NCBI RefSeq assembly: GCF_000002235.5
Contig: NW_022145611.1
Coordinates: 8,996,242 to 9,060,241 of the forward strand
Direction of reading: 5' to 3'
Length of the DNA stretch: 64,000 nt
Origin: Strongylocentrotus purpuratus
Taxonomy: Eukaryota > Echinodermata > Echinoidea > Camarodonta > Strongylocentrotidae
Shown here: piece by piece, positions 46,101-55,297 of the stretch
Layout of the letters: every line of letters begins with the position of its first letter
Position numbering within the stretch: position 1 is the stretch's first letter
Position numbers and translations under genes: made by a program
The notes under the pieces: model-generated
Told to the model about the DNA's origin: nothing
Seen by the model: the letters and a program-made list of their open reading frames with translations, nothing else
Databases searched by the model: none

Positions 46101-49100
46101 TTTTTACAAGTATCCTGTTTCATAAAACTTGTTAATCAATAACAAGTTACAAAAATAGCTGTTATAAGCTTCAGAAATGATTGCTTTCAGTTGGAGAGCA
46201 AATTCATCATTGAATTTATGTATTATTGAAGTTTCACGAAACGGAGCCAACAGCCTTTGGGTGATATGTTTACTTGTTCAATTGAGAGCAAAGGGATGAA
46301 TTACATGAAATTAATTCATCTTTTATTTGTTTTGTCTTTTTTAGTTGGAAAGGAATGAGCTGATGAAGACCCTGAAGAAGATGCACAAACATGAGAAATT
46401 TGCAAAGGTAAGTACAGTGGTGATGGCAACTTAAATCACATCTCACGCAAAGCATGATGTAGCATTCATTTGTGAACTTCTATTTAAGGTATTTAGGGGA
46501 AGAGTACAAATAAGCTTTCATCTTTTGATGATGATGATGATTCATACTATTTACATGGCACCATATTGTTGATAAAAAAGAGACAAAATGTAACAATTAT
46601 GACATTTTTGATCTCTTTGGAAAGTCATTGATATATGACTCATTATCATTAAGTCCTTAATTTATTGATTTTCTAGGTATACTGTACTTTGTTCGAGAAA
46701 TATTGTAAAACAGCATCTGAGGAACTAATTCTTCTATTATAATTGTCGTTTCAATGTATATTTTTGTAATATACTTATTCATTGTATTATGTTTTGCATG
46801 AGAAATGAAATCATTTGAATCCATTGGTCTTCCTTTTAGCTTGTGTTCTACCTTGAAGCCTGTGAGAGTGGATCCATGTTCAAGGGACTGTCAGAGGACC
46901 TCAACATCTACGCCACCACCGCAGCGAACCCAGACGAGTCCTCCTGGGGTTTCTACTGTAACAATTCTATGGATAACTGCCTGGGAGATGAGTACAGTAT
47001 CCACTGGATGGAAGATTCCGATGTGGTAAGACTTTGAAAGAGGAGAATGGTGATGTTGATGGTGGTGGGGATGATAGTGGTGATGATGAGGATGGTTTTG
47101 GTGATGAAGAAAATATTTGATGTTGGTGGTGGAGGTGGGGATGACAGTGGTGATGAGGATGGTTGTGGTGATGATGAGGATGGATGTTTGGATGACAAAC
47201 ATATTTGATGTTGGTGGAGGTGGGGATGACAGTGGTGATGAGGATGGTTGTGGTGATGATGAGGATGGATGTTTGGATGACGAACATATTTGATGTTGGT
47301 GGAGGTGGGGATGACAGTGATGATGAGGATGGTTGTGGTGATGATGAGGATGGTTGTTTGGATGACGAACATATTTGATGTTGGTGGAGGTGGGGATGAC
47401 AGTGATGATGAGGATGGTTGTGGTGATGATGAGGATGGATGTTTGGATGACGAACATATTTGATGTTGGTGGAGGTGGGGATGACAGTGATGATGAGGAT
47501 GGTTGTGGGATGACGAACATATTTGATGTTGGTGGTGGAGGTGGGGATGACAGTGATGATGAGGATGGTTGTGGTGATGATGAGGATGGATGTTTGGATG
47601 ACGAACATATTTGATGTTGGTGGAGGTGGGGATGACAGTGATGATGAGGATGGTTTTGGTGATGAAGAAAATATTTGATGTTGGTGGTGGAGGTGGGGAT
47701 GACAGTGGTGATGAGGATGGTTGTGGTGATGATGAGGATGGATGTTTGGATGACAAACATATTTGATGTTGGTGGAGGTGGGGATGACAGTGGTGATGAG
47801 GATGGTTGTGGTGATGATGAGAATGGTTGTGGGATGACGAACATATTTGATGTTGGTGGTGGAGGTGGGGATGACAGTGGTGATGAGGATGGTTGTGGTG
47901 ATGATGAGGATGGTTGTGGTATTAATGATGAGGAACATATTTGATGTTGGTGGTGGAGGTGGGGATGACAGTGGTGATGAGGATGGTTGTGGTGATGATG
48001 AGGATGGTTGTGGTATTAATGATGAGGAACATAATTGATGTTGGTGGAGGTGGGGATGACAGTGGTGATGAGGATGGTTGTGGTGATGATGAGGATGGTT
48101 GTTTGGATGACGAACATATTTGATGTTGGTGGTGGAGGTGGGGATGAGGTAGGGTTTTACATTAAAGACCATCAATACTACTGGGCCAGAAGGGATTAGA
48201 CCACACAGTGAGGTCACTGACAGGTGGCTATCTCATTAACTCAGCTCTCAACTAACATAAGAAAAAGAGGATCATGGGGGACCAACAGGCACCGATTGGG
48301 GAAGTTTTCTATATAGAGGGAGCAAGTAGGACAGTGGGGCTTTAACAACCTCCACGTTTTAAAAGCAAAATAACAATAATTATAGTGGTGTTGGTGGTAG
48401 TGAAGAAGATGATTGTTGTCACTATCGTCAAGATAATGATGTTGAGGTTTTGAAATGTTTCTTTTGTATAGGAGGACCTGAGCGCAGAGACGCTGAACAA
48501 ACAGTTCCGCATCGTGAAGAAGGAAACGAAGAAGAGTCACGTTCAGGAGTATGGTAACCTCACCATGGCATCAGCGGCAGTCGATCAGTACCAGGGTGGT
48601 AGTGATGGACAGATGCACATCTACAAGGACGCGGTTCATGAGGAAACCCCCGTCAGTGAGGTGAGCAAAAGATTTATACGTAATAATACGCATGATAATC
48701 AGGTATCCTTTTTCAATTGGATGGTTTTTTGTGGTTGTCTGGGCTACAAGGTCAAACGTCACAGGGGTCATTATGTATGCAAAAATAGCTCGTGATCGCG
48801 TTATCTCAAGAACTGATTGAACAAAGACAATTTTGATCAACATTATAATACCTCACTGATGCCATTTAAATCCTGACCTCTGCAATATCACAATTAAAAC
48901 GGACGGAATTGGAGATGTTACAACTGTATTTACCTAATCTGTATTAATCTGCCGAGCTCCATGCGTAATTTTGAGAACTCGTGTCATTGTTGTATCTTGT
49001 ATAGCTTGACTTTGTACCATCCAGAGAGGTTGAGATGACCATGCTGTACCGTCGGCTGATGAAGACGACCCATCCTACAGACAGGGATGCTATCCTCAAG

Positions 49101-51693
49101 AAGATCAACATCTTGGTCCAGGTAAGCTGGCTCTTTCAAGAACATCCATTACGTTTACACATCAATTACCATATGCGGTTCTTGTATAGCGAATATTATT
49201 ATTAAAGAGCTTTTAGAAATTATCAAAGAAAAAAAAAAAATTGGTGTACAATGCATTTCAAGATATAATCCTACCAGGTACCCATTTACCTCACCTAGGT
49301 CGACAACGACACCTCTAGCATAGTGTTTGGGTTTTATATATATGTGCGTGGTATATTTTTCCAGTTTGAAATTGTTTGATTCTGATCATGTTTTTTTATA
49401 GAGCTGGCATAAAACTTACCATGGTACTAATCAAGGATTCCATGGTAGTTATCATCAATGGTAAGTTTTGTGCAACAGAGCCCACTTGTCTGTAGTACAA
49501 AAACTACCTTCCAAAGTGGAGTGGTAGGAGCATTTAGTAATCTTGTGAAGATAAATAGGATATTCATTTGTATTTGTAGACCCAGCGTGACATCATCCAG
49601 ACTATGTGTACGATCGTCATGTCTGTGACCTCTGACTTGGAGGCCGTAGAAGCTCATCTCCAGCGCCCTGAGCAGCTCACAATCCTAGACTCGGACTGCT
49701 ATCATAGCTCTGCCAAGCTCTTCTCCGACAGGTGCTTCAGGCTCGGCCAGGTAACGTGATAAATGTTTGCAATGATACCCTTCCCATGTTTGTAAATACT
49801 ATCTGCGCATAGGCAGATAAAGGTCATTTGTTCCCAAATTGTAAAACCCATCGTGCTCATGAAAGTTATGTTATCTATATGCACCGATGATACATTTATC
49901 TGATACACAACAAAAGGTATTCATGAAGCACCTCCTTCACTTATCCATCGTGTAAAAGATCTGTGGATATTTTGGGGTCATTACGTATGTGAGAAATAGA
50001 TATGTCCTTATTGATGTTGACCTGGGATTGTATTAGAGGTAGTAGAGGTAGGAAAGAAGAATAGGTGGGGGTGGAGGTAAGATGGTAGTAGAGGTAGGAA
50101 AGAAGAATAGGTGGGGGTGGAGGTAAGATGGTAGTAGAGGTAGGAAAGAAGAATAGGTGGGGGTGGAGGTAAGATGGTAGTAGAGGTAGGAAAGAAGAAT
50201 AGGTGGGGGTGGAGGTAAGATGGTAGTAGAGGTTGGAAAGAAGAATAGGTAGGGGTGGGGATGGACGTAGGACGATAGTAGAGGTAGGAAAGAAGAATAG
50301 GTGGGGTGGGGATGGACGTAGGACGATAGTAGGGGTAGGAAAGAAGAATAGGTGGGGTGGGGATGGACGTAGGACGATAGTAGGGGTAGGAAAGAAGAAT
50401 AGGTAGGGTGAGGGTGGATGTAGGACTATAGTAGAGGTAGGAAAGAAGAATAGGTAGGGGTGGAAGTAAGATGGTAGTAGAGGTAGGAAAGAATAGAAGA
50501 ATAGGTGGGGGTGGAGGTAAGATGGTAGTAGAGGTTGGAAAGAAGAATAGGTAGGGGTGGGGATGGACGTAGGACGATAGTAGAGGTAGGAAAGAAGAAT
50601 AGGTGGGGTGGGGATGGACGTAGGACGATAGTAGGGGTAGGAAAGAAGAATAGGTGGGGTGGGGATGGACGTAGGACGATAGTAGGGGTAGGAAAGAAGA
50701 ATAGGTGGGGTGGGGATGGACGTAGGACGATAGTAGGGGTAGGAAAGAAGAATAGGTGGGGTGGGGATGGACGTAGGACGATAGTAGGGGTAGGAAAGAA
50801 GAATAGGGTGGAAGAAAGATGGTAGGGTGAGGGTGGAAGTAAGATGGTAGTCTTCCATCCTCACCCTACCTATTCTTCTACCTACTTCCATCCCCACCCT
50901 ACCATTCTTCCATCCTACGTCCACCCTCAACCTACCTATTCTTCTTTCCTACCTCCACCCCCACCTATTCTTCTTTCCTACCTCCACTACCATCTTACTT
51001 CCACCCTCACCCTACCATTCTTCTTTCCTACCTCTACTACCATCTTACTTCCACCCTCACCCTACCATTCTTCTTTCCTACCTCTACTACCATCTTACTT
51101 CCACCCTCACCCTACCATTCTTCTTTCCTACCTCTACTACCATCTTACTTCCACCCTCACCCTACCATTCTTCTTTCCTACCTCTACTACCATCTTACCT
51201 CCACCCCCACCTATTCTTCTTTCCAACCTCTACTTCCACCCTCACCCTACCTATTCTTCTTTCCTACCTCTACTATCCTCTTACTTCCACCCTCACTCTA
51301 CCATTCTTCTTTCCTACCTCTACTACCATCCTACGTAGTACTGCTTATTGACAACCTGTTTTTAAATTCTATTTTCAGAATGACTATGCCATGGGCATTG
51401 TATACACCTTTGCAAACATGTGTAATGCCAACATCCAGCAAGAAGCGTAAGTAGTTCTCTAGCATTTTATCAATTCTATAGGCTCCTAGACCAATTCAAT
51501 CAAAACAAACTCTTTCCTGTCTAGGACCACTCACAGTTTGGCTTGGTCTAGAACAGAAAAATTATACCTAGTTTCATAAGAAAACTGATACAAACTGTTT
51601 CCTCTATCAAATGAATATTGGCCTATTTCTAATTCTCCTTTTTTTCTTCTTCTCTCAAACAGGATCTTGAATGCCATCAAGAACATCTGCTAG
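33975..51693 (+). CDS. LGMN: Legumain (asparaginyl endopeptidase, family C13), complete, 12 exons
   Basis: A lysosomal cysteine protease that cleaves after Asn. The joined 443-codon protein is close in size to vertebrate legumain (about 430). It starts with an ER signal peptide ([20 protein letters not shown]), then [35 protein letters not shown] and DYTGDDVTPENF. The catalytic His is in VYFADHGGP and the catalytic Cys in [26 protein letters not shown] and [12 protein letters not shown] follow. The C-terminal prodomain keeps paired-cysteine positions ([23 protein letters not shown]-stop). The catalytic residues are present and all junctions are in frame, so it should be an active zymogen. Introns are large and repeat-rich. 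It shares strand with dynein and converges on the DAAM gene. Confidence 0.97.
34517..34670. mobile_element. Foldback element with 9-bp target duplication
   Basis: Each end is about 60 bases. Left begins TAGACCGAATTTTCTGTCTC; the complement of the right begins TAGACTGAATTTTCTGTCTC. The arms differ at only about two positions. Exact 9-bp direct repeats TCTAAGAAC flank it (34508-34516 and 34671-34679). A 9-bp duplication fits Mutator-like elements. It is very young in appearance. Confidence 0.85.
35025..35173. mobile_element. Short inverted-repeat element (MITE)
   Basis: Left arm GCGGAGTGCAATTTC...GATCCTTTC pairs with right arm GAAAGGATC...GAAATTGCACTCCGC; arms of about 55 bases around a short AT-rich centre. 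No coding capacity. Confidence 0.8.
35345..35510. mobile_element. Short foldback element (MITE)
   Basis: ACAAATAGTGAATGGTC at the left is the exact complement of GACCATTCACTATTTGT at the right. Inner arms (TTTTGCA...GGTGAAAGAT, GAGACGCT) also pair across a centre near 35430. Confidence 0.8.
36852..36949 (+). CDS. LGMN: Legumain exon 2
   Basis: It encodes [20 protein letters not shown] and [11 protein letters not shown]. Phase 2 end (GA); Glu is completed in exon 3. Confidence 0.98.
37295..37395 (+). repeat. SINE-like 3' tail with ATT repeat, copy C
   Basis: It contains AAAGTGCTTAGAGAGG, TTTAAGCGCTATCTGGAT and an (ATT)n end, similar to the tail of the copies at 27125 and 55845. Confidence 0.55.
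37861..38710 (+). repeat. Tandem array, unit about 150-183 bp, five units
   Basis: The marker CTATTGG recurs at 37881, 38056, 38205, 38383 and 38566. Each unit also carries GAAAGTTCAGGGAT-like and GTCAATCATAACCTTTATAG sequence. The last two units are nearly identical. It lies in legumain intron 2. Confidence 0.9.
39312..40127 (+). repeat. Two direct copies of a ~250-330 bp segment
   Basis: GACTAATCTTAGTTAAAGGA begins both copies (39315 and 39879), followed by ACATTCTTTAAGACCA. Later AATGACTNCTAAGAAAGCAT, then AAGGTATAAATATATTATT. Copy 1 has both arms of a hairpin (39490-39569); copy 2 has only the right arm. Confidence 0.75.
40599..40680 (+). CDS. LGMN: Legumain exon 3
   Basis: It encodes [20 protein letters not shown] and LKDYTGD, matching the conserved N-x-P-x-G-x-I-I-N-x-P-N-G and K-D-Y-T-G segments. 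Phase 0 end. Confidence 0.98.
41818..42096. mobile_element. Nested inverted repeats with a MITE at 41897-42002
   Basis: The inner element runs GGCTCGAATTCACAAAGGAG to CCCTTTGTGAATTTGGGCC with pairing arms GTTTAAGTC and GGGCTTAAAC. Outside it, CAGGGCTGGTATACAG (41818) and CTGTATACCAGCCCTG (42080) form a second inverted pair. Confidence 0.7.
42103..43867 (+). other. Legumain intron 3 remainder, nothing recognisable
   Basis: AT-rich, with T- and A-homopolymer-rich stretches around 43125-43270. No exon with splice borders is seen. Confidence 0.6.
43868..43953 (+). CDS. LGMN: Legumain exon 4
   Basis: It encodes [20 protein letters not shown], then SGKTLK. Phase 2 end (AG), Ser is completed in exon 5. 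Confidence 0.97.
44936..45123. mobile_element. TACAGT-type MITE, second copy
   Basis: Starts TACAGTGAAACCTGCATATA and ends AGCAGGATTGACTGTA. Inner segments AAAGACCACC and GGTGGTCTTTATA pair. Same family as 21706-21866; TA at both outer ends. Confidence 0.75.
45312..45387 (+). CDS. LGMN: Legumain exon 5: catalytic His
   Basis: It encodes [20 protein letters not shown]; the His of A-D-H-G is the catalytic histidine of family C13. Confidence 0.98.
46112..46255. mobile_element. MITE related to 16668-16828
   Basis: CCTGTTTCATAAAACTTGTT at the left pairs imperfectly with GTTTCACGAAACGGAGCC at the right. AGCTTCAGAAATGATTGCTT matches the other copy's AGCTACTGAAATCATTGCTT. Confidence 0.6.
46345..46407 (+). 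CDS. LGMN: Legumain exon 6
   Basis: Phase 0, 21 codons: [20 protein letters not shown] followed by Lys, the conserved helix between the His and Cys motifs. Confidence 0.96.
46840..47025 (+). CDS. LGMN: Legumain exon 7: catalytic Cys
   Basis: Phase 0, 62 codons. It encodes [17 protein letters not shown] (catalytic Cys in E-A-C-E-S-G), [14 protein letters not shown] and [10 protein letters not shown]. The donor is followed after 14 bases by the minisatellite. Confidence 0.99.
47040..48150 (+). repeat. GAT/GTGG minisatellite, unit about 90 bp, legumain intron 7
   Basis: About a dozen units built from GATGTTGGTGGAGGTGGGGA, TGACAGTGGTGATGAGGATG and TGACGAACATATT, with internal copy-number variation. 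Long open frames on the complement (up to 416 codons) are by-products of the repeat. Confidence 0.97.
48175..48350 (+). repeat. Dispersed repeat family D, copy 2
   Basis: Same orientation and landmarks as 27875-28048: AACTAACATAAGAAAAAG, CATGGGGGACCAA, CTATATAGAGGGAGCAAGTA. Confidence 0.6.
48472..48660 (+). CDS. LGMN: Legumain exon 8: end of catalytic domain
   Basis: It encodes [20 protein letters not shown] and [10 protein letters not shown], the region just before the activation linker. Phase 0 both ends. Confidence 0.97.
49005..49121 (+). CDS. LGMN: Legumain exon 9: linker and prodomain start
   Basis: Phase 0, 39 codons: [20 protein letters not shown] and [12 protein letters not shown]. 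Matches the family's D-x-x-P-S-x-E-V-x-x-x-x-L-x-R-x-L-M pattern. Confidence 0.96.
49580..49750 (+). CDS. LGMN: Legumain exon 10: prodomain
   Basis: Phase 0, 57 codons: [20 protein letters not shown] and [20 protein letters not shown], carrying prodomain cysteines. Confidence 0.97.
50035..51335. repeat. Inverted minisatellite (two opposed arrays), legumain intron 10
   Basis: Left array (50035 to about 50845) repeats a 46-51 bp purine-rich unit, e.g. GGTAGGAAAGAAGAATAGGT. From about 50858 to 51335 the complement appears (CTATTCTTCTTTCCTACCTC). At the axis GGTAGGGTGAGGGTGGAAG faces CTTCCATCCTCACCCTACC across a 12-base spacer. No coding function. Confidence 0.97.
51379..51446 (+). CDS. LGMN: Legumain exon 11
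   Basis: It encodes [20 protein letters not shown] then QE. Phase 2 end (GC), Ala is completed in exon 12. Confidence 0.97.
51663..51693 (+). CDS. LGMN: Legumain exon 12: C-terminus and stop
   Basis: ILNAIKNIC then TAG. The final Cys is at the position of a conserved prodomain cysteine. Confidence 0.95.
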
Positions 51694-54600
51694 AGTTTGC
51701 GCCGTCCTTTATTAGTACCTGATCCAAGTCTGTTGTACATCTAATTAATGGAAGTCTTTCACGAATGGTAGCTCTAATAGAATATTTTGTAAATTTGATC
51801 ACAAAATCATGTTAAAATAATTAGCTTTAGAACGCATGACCTTAAAATATCCACAATTTAGAATAATTACTGATGATGTGCTTCATGAATACCTTTGGTT
51901 CACCTCTTGATAAATGTACTATCGTTGAATAACATAATAATGAGCACGATACCAGTATTCGTCTCAATGGATTAACAAATCAGCCAATACGCAGATACAG
52001 TGTCGTAATTACGAACTGACTTATTTGTCAGCAAACTAGTCTCTTTGAATGTATACATCTAATTAATGGAAGTCTTTTATATGGCAGGTCTATTTTGCAC
52101 AATTATTAGTCATGCTTGTATTTACAGTACTACTACTCTGCCACCCCCTAAAAAATTATATCATGTTAAGAAATTCAGTGTTTTCTACTAATTGAATGTT
52201 ATATGATTTTGTAATAAATACGTAATGCACTTTAATTACATTTTCTTATGAATGCATTTAATATTTTTGTCATCTGTACCCAAATTCATGTTTTAAAACA
52301 TGACATTTTACACTCTTGTTTATAAAGGACTATACATATAATGTAAATACACTTATTTACAAAACAAAGAAATGTAAATCAAGCTACACAATACTCTGCA
52401 TGAACCCAACACCTATCATAAATAAATAAAGCCATTACAATTAACATAAATGATATCATAATACACAAACATATACTTATTTTTTTTACATTTGAATGTA
52501 CTATATACTTGCCATGCAGCAGGTCATAATTATGGACAAAAAAATGATAATACTCTCATTATCCAAGTGTTATATAATTACATATCCATATTTTACAAGG
52601 CAGTTTCTGGTTGTAAAATATTAAGAAATTAGTGTGACAAAATTAAAGTGCGTCATTTGAAGGCAGTAATGCTCCGAAAATTCAATAAATCAAACTAATT
52701 CTTGTATATAACTACAGTATAAATGAATACGAGAGTACAGGCTTGAAAAGATTAAGTACAGTTAATGATATTATGGTGGCCTACAGTTTACAACATGTGC
52801 AGTAAATACAAATGATAAACCATGTTTTCTGGACAAAAGACCATGAAATCCAGGACCTTTCATATATGTATATAACCCTACACAAATAATAAATTCCAAT
52901 TCAATAAATTTGTCAATATCCGGTAGTGCACATCAACTCGTTATCTATGAAATTAATTGTTGATTAATGTTTATAAAACTACGGCTAAATTTTGGAGATG
53001 CGTAATAATATCAATTGGTCATAATCACACACAAAACATACAGAAACTACAAAAAGAAGTGCCACATTTAGCTCAATTGCATATAAACCCAAAGTGAGAT
53101 GAATGAATACCAAAGGAAAATACAAAATGCCTATTCTCATTCATTTTTGTTGGGAATTTTCACACTAATTAGAATTTGACAAATATAGGCACATTTTTTT
53201 CTTCTTGTATGTTCCGTTAATTCACCAAATTATTATATAAATGGTATTTCTGCCAACTGGATAACCAGTTCCGGCTCTAAACAGACGATGCCTGCTAGGT
53301 AGCATATGCCGAGGCTTGAACCTATGCCTTTTTTTTTTAATCTCCAGTTCTGGGGAGAGGTGAAAAATAATTTGTGAGTTTTATCATTGTTATAATAGTG
53401 TGGAAGAACATCAGAGAAAAAATGTTCCCTGAAAAGCATTGCTCTTCAAGCGCCTTCATATTCTAGATATGACAACAGCTTAAAAATGAGGCCACATGTT
53501 TTTGTAGTATACCCACATACATCTTTCTGTGTACAGAACCTTGCAGTATACACAAATACTTTATATACGACGCTGTTCCTTTCACAATGCAGTTGCATGA
53601 CCAGAACACTTTTAAGTGCTAAAACATCTCTAAGAGAGAAATCAATATCCAATGTTCATTAAACAGAAAGAACAAAATCTATACGAAAGACATGCTATAC
53701 CTACATGAACAATGTAGTATACCAGACTTTGGAAGCCTCACATTATATATATATAAACCTATCTCTACATCTGTTCTAATACACAGAACACATGTAGATT
53801 TACACATGCACTTGATTTTTTTTTAGTCCTTTTTTGTTGTTAGAGAAATGGTTATTAACAGGTATATAACAGATCTTTATAAAAGAGATTATGTACACCA
53901 TAAATCAATATAACTTTCGATAGCACTGCTCACATCCGTCTTTTCATTGCAATGCTTGTAAAATGGGTGGATCTTAGCTCAACTACAAAGGTTCTTGATC
54001 TGAAAGTGGTGGCTCGCCTGTACACGTATACCATATCACATTTCTGTGGAACTTTATATACAGAGTCCATGATGACAAGTAATGATTAAAAAATCATCTA
54101 TACCGTATCATCACCTCTATATTACCATCATCCACATCATGGACATTGTTTCATGTGCATTTCAAATTATAACTAGCTGAAAGGATACACACAGTTGTCA
54201 AGTTTGGCCATGTTGAGATCCATTTACGTCATAGTACCTATATGTACACCCTCTTTATTGTCACTCTTTATTTTTGGTCAATTCCCCTTTTTAATAGTGA
54301 ATAATTGAAAATGACCAACTTTTTGCTGAAATTAACTAGTGTAATATTAATGGATTTAAAAAGAAAGGGTGCATTTCTTGTAGTATGCCTATATAATGCC
54401 CTTTGATGTGGTGTTTTTTTTAAAGATAATATTAAAATGACCAGTGGGCTAATTTTCTTTACAGTATATTTAATCCATGATGTCAAAACCCATGTGCTTA
54501 TCAGACAAGAATGCCATTCACCAATCTCATTAACATTTCAATTACGTTTACATTCTCATAATATCTTAGATAGAATAAGAGTGTACAAAATAAAGCTGAA

Positions 54601-55042
54601 GAAATGTGATCCAGTATTCCCACTTTACAGATGGTCTATGAAATACATGTCGGTCGAGATCCACCCTGACCTTTGCGGCTCAACGCATGCCTATCACCGG
54701 AGCAGATCCACTGACCTCTGAAGACCACTGTTGCGGTCAAGTCGACTTCTTTTATATATATTCACTGCAGAATCTCCCTCGCAGGCCACTCACTCGGCTC
54801 TGTACTACTGATGCTGACTTGGTCTCGTTTCAAAGCTGCACTTGATTTTGAAGAAAGACATACTTCCCACGCTGCGTATCCCTCACACGAAAAGACACAT
54901 CCATGTGAGCTTCCAGCACGATATACCTCTGCTGTTCGAAATATATACACAAACCAATGCTTTTCATGGAAGCTTACTAGCGGATCGCGCCGTGCCTTTT
55001 CAGAGGGTTTCTGTTCAGTTTCATTTTGTTTTTCGCGAAACT
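51694..55042. other. Convergent 3' UTR region of legumain and DAAM
   Basis: AT-rich sequence with no exon-like reading on either strand. AATAAA at 52213 and 52421-52430 are candidate legumain poly(A) signals. On the minus strand TTTATT at 54254 and 54268 (AATAAA in DAAM sense) are candidates for DAAM. A 24-base direct repeat lies in the legumain side (51736 and 52054). Confidence 0.6.
52421..52430 (+). terminator. LGMN: Candidate legumain poly(A) signal (overlapping AATAAA pair)
   Basis: AATAAATAAA about 730 bp after the stop codon; an alternative AATAAA lies at 52213. Confidence 0.45.
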
Positions 55043-55297
55043 CTAGATTTGGGTCATGGATCGACCGTTGCCTGTCTTAGGCTTGCCTAAACGTTCTCTG
55101 CTATCCGCCACTGATTTGGCTGAGTTGTGTTGTTGCGCCTGCACCTGGCGCCGCTTGTCTTTCTTCTTCGCGAGTTTCGTCATGTCCTCCGTGAACATGT
55201 CTCCAGTCCGCAGAGCCGTGATGAGGTCGTCAAATTCGCCGTCACCTTTACCCTTGCCTTTGCCTGAAGACTTTTTCTTCTTCCGGCTCTCTGACAT
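55043..55297 (-). CDS. DAAM: DAAM last exon: DAD and C-terminus
   Basis: It encodes MSESRKKKKSSGKGKGKGDG, then EFDDLITALRTGDMF (autoinhibitory DAD core), KKKDKRR and a tail ending SMTQI-TAG. The basic stretch after the core is typical of DADs. The usual first Met/Val of the DAD consensus is Phe here, as in other DAAM proteins. Confidence 0.96.
   Translation of the reverse strand: MSESRKKKKSSGKGKGKGDGEFDDLITALRTGDMFTEDMTKLAKKKDKRRQVQAQQHNSAKSVADSRERLGKPKTGNGRSMTQI

Noticed and set aside
46891..48217. Three overlapping minus-strand open frames of 267-416 codons rich in His/Pro/Ser
   Set aside because: They are created by the GAT/GTGG minisatellite, read open in every frame, have no splice or codon signature, and lie inside legumain intron 7.
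49941..50930. Minus-strand 329-codon Pro/Leu/Ser/Tyr-rich frame
   Set aside because: Pure translation of the 46-51 bp minisatellite; the same unit inverted gives a frame on the other strand.
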